Assembly (NCBI RefSeq): GCF_901709675.1
Contig: NC_051094.1
Span: 6,659,001 to 6,723,000, forward strand
DNA length: 64,000 bases
Origin: Syngnathus acus
Taxonomy: Eukaryota; Chordata; Actinopteri; Syngnathiformes; Syngnathidae
Direction: 5' to 3'
This document shows positions 57,407 through 64,000 of the stretch, one piece after another. Every line of letters begins with the position of its first letter. The stretch's first letter is position 1. Made by a program: the position numbers and the translations under genes. The notes under the pieces were generated by a model. The model was not told the DNA's origin and made no database searches. It saw nothing but the letters and a program-made list of their open reading frames with translations.

Positions 57407-58590
57407 AACATAATCAAATAGTCCCTTTGCTCACTTCCAAAGAGACATATGCTTAATGTCGTGCTTTGAGCGCATGCTAAATGGGCCTATCTTGCTTTTT
57501 GGTGCAGCTGTCGTAATCCCCCAAGGGCAAGAAAAGGAGAGGGGTATTTGAGACTTATCATGCTACTCGACCCCCCCCCCCCTCCCTGCATGCTCCTCCT
57601 GTCTTCCTCAGTTTTCAGAGTCCACACGCCTGAATCACATCAGTACCCATTAAAAAAAAAAAAAGCTCACGCACGCATCAGCGTGATGATTCATCCTTAA
57701 CCCTTCGTTTCTCCCCGGGGAGCACGGGTGACTCAGGATGAGAGGAGGAGGAGAAGGAGCGGGACAGAACATAATGGTGGCAAGTACGCCGAGAACCGGC
57801 AATGCTGTCGAGTGGCGCAGCGATGAGCCGTTTGGCCTTCAGTGCTCAGAGTGCCATGCAAGGCGGACAGTTCGAGAGAGGCACCTTAGTCACCACGACA
57901 ACTGTTGTGCAGCACTTCTCCAAGAAACATTGTGTCTCTGCTTACTGCAAGCGCTGTTTGTCAGCTTTGTGGATTATGACAAGGACTGCTTTTAAGCATG
58001 CTCTCCACTTGTTTTGATGCAATCTGAAGAGTAGTTCTCAGTTAAAATTGCTCAGGGACATCTTGGGCATTCTTTGCTGGCACGAAGACTATGGAAAGCC
58101 CTGACCTATAAACCAACATGTTATATTGTTGAAATTGTTTCGATTAAGAAAAATCATGAGTTACTTTTGGCTGCAATCCAATCAAACCTCGAATGAAATG
58201 ATTGATTTGCAAAACTACTCTGCAAAGATTTTTTTTTTTTCCCGAGTCTTGCAATCTTCACAGAATCAGTAATGCTGGCCCATGCAATGTAAATGAGAAG
58301 TAATGAGAGTGTTTCTTTACCCAATCAGATTTTAAATTCGTTCTCAAGGTGCCAAAGCGCGGATTATCTGGAAGGCCCAGCTAGCAAACGCACAGAAACA
58401 GAAATTCACAGTGGGTGCGAAAAAGGCCATTTTGCAAACGTTGTGATCCTAATTGGTGCCACTGTGACCTTTTCAAAACCAAAGTAGAATGAGTCAGTGC
58501 ACCTTAAAACATGACTTGGCTGCATGCTGGGAGGGAGAGTGCCTTACAGCTAAAAAAGAAATGACTCACGACTCTTTTTCTCCCTTTCGG
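57407..58590. other. Non-coding background, GC-richer at 57.66-57.96 kb
   Basis: Homopolymers C12 (57571-57582) and A about 14 (57651-57664) occur. The GC-rich 57.66-57.96 kb stretch carries two overlapping plus frames without recognisable domains. Confidence 0.5.
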
Positions 58591-58860
58591 CTCTTGAGGG
58601 CGGTAGGCTGGTGCGCGTGTGTGGGCCAAGTGGGTGTGCGGTGAGTCGTCGGCGCAGCAATAATATCACTTGCAAAAATACGATCAGGTCCCCTGAGAAA
58701 TCGGGCAAGTCGTGTGACAGCGATCAAGGAAGTTTCCTTTCATGCGTATGCAAATGACCTCAGCCTCGGCACCCATGATGCTTTGTTAGCAGAGTGGAGT
58801 TTCCCCTGAGTGAAGGAATACCCCGCCCTCACATACCCACACATGGTACACTCACCAGCC
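58591..58860. promoter_or_regulatory. Candidate regulatory block with octamer
   Basis: ATGCAAAT (58748-58755) runs directly into TGACCT, giving an overlapping POU octamer and nuclear-receptor half-site. CGGCGCAGCAATAATATCAC lies upstream. Repeat-free and CpG-bearing. No exon was recognised. Confidence 0.33.
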
Positions 58861-59861
58861 ACAATATAAGCTACAGTTTCATATGATAAAAGCCAATATG
58901 AGAGTTAGAGCAATATGATATGATATTTTGGCGAACTGATTCTCTGTAATTCGATTCCTATAGGTTTGCTTGCCTGATGATTTTACTTATTTTTCTTACG
59001 TGTCAACTGAGTGATGAAGCACCAATTTTTTTTTTATTGTCATTATTATTTAAAAACAATGTATATGCATGAAAAAATTATATCTTTTTTTCTACACTTT
59101 TTTAATTTCTAGATTTAATCCTGGGATAGATTATTTTATCCACGAGTTTAATGAAGACAAGCAGGAGAAAGAATGGATGACTAAACATGTCCGATTTAGT
59201 CTCTGCTAACTTTATTGGTATCTAAAAGTCTAGACTGTGGCCAGAGACTGACAACTTAAAGACAGCTTGGCGGTAATTCAAGTTTCTACCAATAAACTAA
59301 AGAGGGTGGCTTTAAATCTGAACTAATCAGTTCTTCTGTTAAACACCATGTTGTTTAAGTGCGTAAATCAACTTAACTAACATCCTTTTCCCTAAACTGC
59401 CGCATCCACGTGGTGGCAGAGGGCCATAAAGACGAAGGCTTATTATCGGATTGACCCCTCTAATGGAGTACGATGACCTATGACCCGCACCCGAACCAGA
59501 GTCCCTATTGACCGAGAGTCAGCACCCTGAGTGAAGAAGGGGACGCTCGACCCGGACCGTCTCCGTGTCGTCACTGGAGTGGGCGTGGCTTCCGCCGTTA
59601 GAGGAAGTGAGCGCAGTGCCTGATTGTTATCTGGCTGCCAGGAAGTTCTTTTGTCTCCGGGGTTATCTGGCTGGCTGCAGAGTGGATGACGCGAGTGTGC
59701 TGTGCACTGAAAGGCTGCTTTGCTGAAGCTACTTGTAACGTACAACTCAATAATGCAACCGAGTATTTCTTTTTTGAAAACCACACGCACAGTATGTCAT
59801 CATTTTACACAAAGTGTGCATAATTACATGTGCATTTCACAACACATTATTAAGGAACCGA
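58861..59861. other. Non-coding background
   Basis: AT-rich until 59.40 kb, then GC-richer. The 115-codon minus frame (59443-59790) has no recognisable domain. No repeat precedes the SINE pair. Confidence 0.5.
59406..59419 (+). promoter_or_regulatory. CTCF-like site overlapping a CACGTG E-box
   Basis: CCACGTGGTGGCAG matches the alternative CTCF consensus CCGCGNGGNGGCAG with one difference. It contains CACGTG, the USF/MYC/CLOCK E-box. It sits at the border between AT-rich and GC-richer sequence. Confidence 0.45.
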
Positions 59862-59869
59862 GAAGTTAA

Positions 59870-59970
59870 GTACGGTTCTCTAGTTATTAGCATGTCTGCG
59901 GCGCCTCATAGCTCTGCAGTTTATGGTTGCAATCTCGGCTGCAGCCTTCCTGTGTGGAGTTTGCACGTAA
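59870..59970 (+). mobile_element. Fish SINE-like repeat head, plus orientation
   Basis: TACGGTTCTCTAGTTATTAG, CATGTCTGCGGCGCCTC, TTATGGTTGCAATCTCGGC and CCTTCCTGTGTGGAGTTTGC match the head of the family at 35.6 kb. It stops abruptly at a junction with an oppositely oriented copy. Confidence 0.8.
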
Positions 59971-59971
59971 A

Positions 59972-60224
59972 CTCTGGACTGGTTGCCAGGCAACAAAACA
60001 TATATTGACAAACAATTTCCACTCTCATTAAAAAAATATTGCCAATTTAGAGTCTCCAATGAACTTAATGTTCATATTTTTAGAACGTGGGAAGAGAAAA
60101 TTCACACAAATTTAAGGAGTGCATGCTAATGCTACATAGGAAGATCAGAGGCAAGATTTGAACCCAAGACCTCATGATTGACAACGAGGCCGGCATACTA
60201 ACCACAAGACCACCATGCTGCCTG
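59972..60224 (-). mobile_element. Fish SINE-like repeat, long reverse copy
   Basis: Reading the plus strand, GGACTGGTTGCCAGGCAAC, CAATTTAGAGTCTCCAATG, CATATTTTTAGAACGTGGG, TTTGAACCCAAGACC and AACCACAAGACCACCATG run in the reverse order of the family. On the minus strand the A-box region is TGTGGTTAGTATGC and the B-box GGGTTCAAATC. With the preceding copy it makes a head-out fold-back. The GTTGCCAGGCAAC inside is also an RFX X-box-like palindrome. Confidence 0.85.
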
Positions 60225-60680
60225 TGGTGGACTGAAATATGCAGCTTGATTGTAACTTAATTGTGAATTTGTGAGTCTGATTAGCACATAGCTGAGCGTT
60301 AAATTCCATTGGTGTGTTTCGTGTGGCTAGATACAAGCGCAAACATTCCCTTCATTCCTCGCCTCCCTGGCTCCTTGCCGTCCGTCTCTTCCTTCTACTT
60401 CTCCAGTCGTTTTTTATTTGCGTCTCCTTTAGGTCCCTGTCAGTTCTCATTGTAATGTTTGCCCCTGCTGAGTCTTTTTTTTTTTGTGTGCACTTTAAAT
60501 TTCACAGGAATTCTGAGTTATGGGGACCCCACAGTGTGAGCAGGCGCCTCCATGGTGGTCTCGCGTGAGCTCTCGCGCTTTTTGTTTACCTTTCGCATGT
60601 GTGCTTGCCTGTGACCAAACTCACACACATTTCTGAGCACAACAGAGAATGTCGAATCAACACGGTATTGATTAAATATA
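60225..60680. other. Non-coding spacer
   Basis: No gene was recognised. A T-rich run lies at 60475-60485. An 84-codon plus frame rich in F, L and S has no recognisable domain. Confidence 0.5.
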
Positions 60681-60722
60681 AACTCGCTGGACACTTCATT
60701 AGGAACACTTGCACAATCTACG
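60681..60722. mobile_element. Second solo end of the CACTTTATTAGG repeat family
   Basis: AACTCGCTGGACACTTCATT followed by AGGAACACTTGCACAATCTA is the inverse orientation of the piece at 57.4 kb. Relative to a complete element the two ends are in the wrong order, so they are separate fragments, not the two termini of one insertion. Confidence 0.65.
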
Positions 60723-62200
60723 CTGCGTTTAAATGTAACATGGAGTACTTTGGCTGTCATTCAAAACAAATCGGATTCTTGGGAAGTATATTTGATGAAC
60801 AAGGAGGTGGAAATTACACATTCATCAGTTAAATGTTGATGATTTCCAATCCCATTTGATACAGGCTTTGACCTTTAAGTGACTTGTCATTTTTTGTTGG
60901 CAAGGGTCGAGCTGTATTTGCGAGGCTTTGAGCGAGAAAGAGAAGAGAAGTTCGCTTGTTTGTGCAGGTGTCTCTTTGCTGGTGGTGGGCATTTACGATG
61001 CTCTCGCACACCCATCATTTGACACGTTTCAAGTGGCGAATGAGGCTCATCTGTTTGCATGCACACAGGACAATGAGCCTCAGCCAGCCAATCTAAATGT
61101 ATGCATTTGCGGCTCCGGAGGAGGGAGAGGCTCTTTTGGATCTGGATGTCGGGTACAACTCGGGATTATAGCCTTGGTCTGGCATTGGTTTTTACAAGGC
61201 TGTCTATCGCCATACGAGTTAGCAGCCCTGATGTTAACCACAGACAAGTAACATACACATAAGCAGCACTTTGTTGGCCACACGACCTTTTTGAGCAGCA
61301 GGGCGGCCCGGTTTGCTAGCGGCACCACACTTTGATTTTCTTGCCATGTCCAAACCGACTCGGTTTTAATGTGCGCCGATGAAAAAACATGTGGCAAACG
61401 ATTAGGAACCATCTAAGTTCATCCCAGGACTCGGGTCAGCTTTCGTTTTGTTCAGATTATTTTTTTTCCGAGCAAATTATGAAACATGAAATAATGTTTC
61501 ATGAGAATTTTTTCAAACTCTTGAGCTTCAGTGCAACTTTACAAAAACTGCACCGCAACACTTTGATCTTCTTCATCTATGTTTCGGTTTCTGCACGGTT
61601 GCATTCTGGAGACTTCCAGAGAGGCCTCGCTGTCTCTAGTATGCGAGGGTTGTGTAAGGGCTCTTTGAGTCTATTAAAAGCCTTGCAGGACATCACCTTG
61701 ATCTTACAGAATGAGGCCTAGGCTGTGCCGCAAACTCAGGACACTGTTCTTAGCTTCAGGTCTGCGTCGAGAAAGCTCTCATCTGGTTTGCGTGCTGGGG
61801 TTAGAAACTCCACAAGAAACCAGCTTGTTTAGGATTTTTTTTTTTGCATATTGCAGCTGAGCTCTCACAGGTGGCATCTTGCTTACATGCTGCTTTTATT
61901 TCTTGCTTTGCATGTCAAAACGATAGTAGAATAGACTTGTGGGCATGTCAAGCCAAGCGCTGCTAAAATCGATCAGAGACTGTAAACAGTCAAGCACACA
62001 CATATGCTCACAAATATACACACAGACACACACATTTCCATCTGCAAGCACAGAGTCGCCACACGCTCCAGCCAGACAGCATGTTGAACAGACAACTCTT
62101 GATGTCGTTGCAGCAAAGTCACGAGGGTAATGATTTACTGCTTTTCCCTCCAAAATGAGCGGGTTTTTCTTTTGGCAGAAATTGCTGCTGGCGTGTTAAC
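60723..62200. other. Non-coding background
   Basis: No gene was recognised. The opposed 107- and 110-codon frames at 60.93-61.72 kb lack recognisable domains. A CA-rich patch lies near 62008. Confidence 0.5.
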
Positions 62201-62720
62201 AGAGCACCCCGCCCCTCCCCTTTCGCTCAAGCTAGTCTTTTCTCCTGCAGGGGCTTCCGCGTTCAGACAGACAGTGGGAGTCATTAAATGACACATGGCA
62301 CGGGGAGAGCCCTGCTAGACATAACGAAGGCTGGAAATAGGAAGAGCTTCAGACGTACACTCATGCAGTCAAGTCGGTGATAGCGGCCCAATGGGAAACC
62401 TGTTATTTGACAAACTGCATCAAGGGTGTTTACCCAACAATTAAAAGCCTGAGTAACAGTCTGCTGTCATGACAGACACTTTTTATTATCGTCTGCAAGG
62501 CAAACAGATCCAACAGAAGATGGATGTTATCCAATATTCGTCAGCGTTTGCGCCACCGTGTCACTCGTGCCTCGCTGCACGACACCCTCCGTAAAACACC
62601 GACGCATGACCTTATTCCAGATGGGAGCCGTTTTTGGTCTGACAAGCTTAGACGCCCGATTAGGAAACACTGACAGCTAAAGATGGAAACCACTCGATGC
62701 CGTCTGCTGGAAATAGAAGG
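62201..62720. promoter_or_regulatory. Candidate regulatory block with TALE palindrome
   Basis: CTGTCATGACAG (62464-62475) is an exact palindrome of two TGACAG half-sites (MEIS/PKNOX/TGIF type). Also present are CCCAACAATTAAAAGCC and CACTTTTTATTATCG cores. GC-balanced and repeat-free, with no coding frame. Confidence 0.33.
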
Positions 62721-64000
62721 AAAAAGTTCTTTTTAAAGTAACCACAAGAGCTAAAATAGACATTTTCAGGCTCAAGGCTGTGAGGGTAGATTCCCTCTCA
62801 GGCTGCCCTACATTCAAGAGATCTCTATCTTGGGGCAGCTTAGTAGAGCAGACAGATTACCCACAGTGTCCAGGTGAGAGGTGGACCAGATGGGATGTTG
62901 CGTTCTAAACTTGCCACTTGTTAATGCTGTGTGCATCTACATGTGCAAGCACCATGCAACTGTTTGGTAAGCATATAGTCAACGGTGAAAAGCCTTCACA
63001 CCGAACTAATTTTGTTTGCAATGAGGATTTACTTATAAATCAGGCACCTGCAAAATGTAATGTGAGGCAACACAAGAACTGTACTCTGGGGGACTTCGGA
63101 TGAAAACTAGCTTTGTAGCTAAAATCTGGCATATTTTTCTATTTAAAAAATAAAACAAAATAAAATGAATGAGGGTCACTTGTGGGAGAATTTTAAAAAA
63201 TTCAATATGTACACCTATTGAGAGCTGTTTCTAATATTCAAATCCAATCGTGACGCTAAATGTGCGAACCAAAATGCAATGTAAACGCTAAAGTCGAACT
63301 TGAGCTCATGCAAAAACTTCATGGATCAGAAAAATAATTTGTGATGGGAGGGAGCGTAACTTCCTTCCTCTGTTTCTTTTTCTCCACCAGCCTTTCTCTG
63401 TCAGGCTCGTGTGTTGTTCGGCCTCGCTCAGGCGTGTTCGGAGCGTCTCTGACACATCCTGCTGCTAAATCCACTTCCCTCTGAAATGCTTCAATCTTTT
63501 CTGCGTCCGTATACACGTGGACCAAGTGCTGTGAGTGCAAATGCACGCTAGCAATGATCAGCGTGTTTGGCCTTCCCTGCACATCTCCTCCTACGTTGTC
63601 AGCAAATGACTAATAACATAACCTCAGGTATAGATAACATCGCACAATCTGCTCCCTCGGTGGTTTCGATACTCGCTCGCTGCGGATGTAAACAAACTCA
63701 ATCTTTCAAGGCGATCGCGCTCATCCATGGCGTTTCTTTTTTGTGTCACACATGCACACCTTTGTATGGCTGGATGTGGGTCAAATCATGTGCCTGTATT
63801 AAATATAGACCTCGGAAGCAGGTCAGATGAACCGTTAATCATTGGCCCAGATATCCTAACCTATATTCGCTGCATTGTGTCAGGAGTGGGAAAATGGAGA
63901 AGTGTGTTGGTGGGAAAAATAGAGTGTCATGTAAGCTTTTGTTCGGACTGCGGAAGAAGATTGAGTGTCAGGATAGGAGACTGTGATTTTCCATTTGAAC
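62721..64000. other. Non-coding background to the window end
   Basis: No gene or repeat was recognised. The stretch 63.34-63.80 kb is GC-richer, with opposed 87-codon frames and no recognisable domain. Confidence 0.5.

Noticed and set aside
59443-59790. 115-codon minus-strand frame in GC-richer DNA
   Set aside because: No recognisable domain, and frame length is within chance for locally lower stop density.
60151-60224. Possible tRNA gene from A/B-box-like sequences
   Set aside because: It lies inside the SINE-like repeat and the cloverleaf stems do not pair.

Overview
The window looks like non-coding vertebrate DNA from a ray-finned (teleost) fish, probably a percomorph. The evidence is the repeat content. 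It carries several copies of the fish interspersed repeat whose tail reads CCATCCATTTTCTATAC next to GGATAGGCTCCAGC-type sequence. It has two TA-flanked elements with CCGTATTTTC ends, two solo ends of the ACTCACYGGCCACTTTATTAGG repeat family, and decayed non-LTR retrotransposon pieces. Composition is AT-rich, with vertebrate-style microsatellites. I found no rRNA, tRNA, CRISPR, operon or prokaryotic signal, and no protein-coding exon I can recognise. The longest open frames (about 140-150 codons) are what 64 kb of AT-rich DNA should give by chance. The species and the flanking genes cannot be read from the sequence.

Layout. 0-11.5 kb is almost transposon-free, with several compact blocks rich in homeodomain, POU and AP-1 type motifs (1.02-1.43, 6.0-6.56, 8.5-8.7, 9.3-9.48, 10.6-10.95 kb). 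11.5-20 kb holds three repeat insertions (11.6, 15.5, 19.7 kb) around two enhancer-like blocks at 14.7-15.3 and 19.1-19.6 kb. 20-31 kb is again free of clear mobile DNA and carries the enhancer-like blocks at 22.4-22.9, 24.5-24.8, 26.6-26.8 and 27.0-27.25 kb. 31.7-38.3 kb is a repeat-rich patch: a reverse-transcriptase fragment, two retrotransposon tails, a SINE-like head and a 284-bp MITE. 38.8-45.1 kb includes a CTCF/YY1 composite site and a CpG-dense palindrome-bearing block at 44.0-45.1 kb. 46.4 kb has a second MITE. 49-53 kb has a PBX-MEIS motif, three CTCF-like sites and an 18-bp perfect palindrome. 55-61 kb has a long CA microsatellite, an 18-C tract, two solo repeat ends and a fold-back SINE pair. 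62-64 kb ends with another regulatory-like block.

How it may work (inference). The simplest reading is a regulatory gene desert: scattered candidate enhancers, possibly partitioned by CTCF sites. Three exact matches to a CTCF core consensus stand in 64 kb where chance predicts about 0.015. The outer two of a 12.8-kb interval (29.8 kb plus strand, 42.6 kb minus strand) are in convergent orientation, the arrangement typical of loop anchors. I found no new protein-based system. The most interesting signals are the CTCF arrangement, a CTCF-like core carried inside a MITE, the CpG/palindrome block and the set of perfect palindromes. All calls of conservation are guesses from motif texture, because no alignment could be run.
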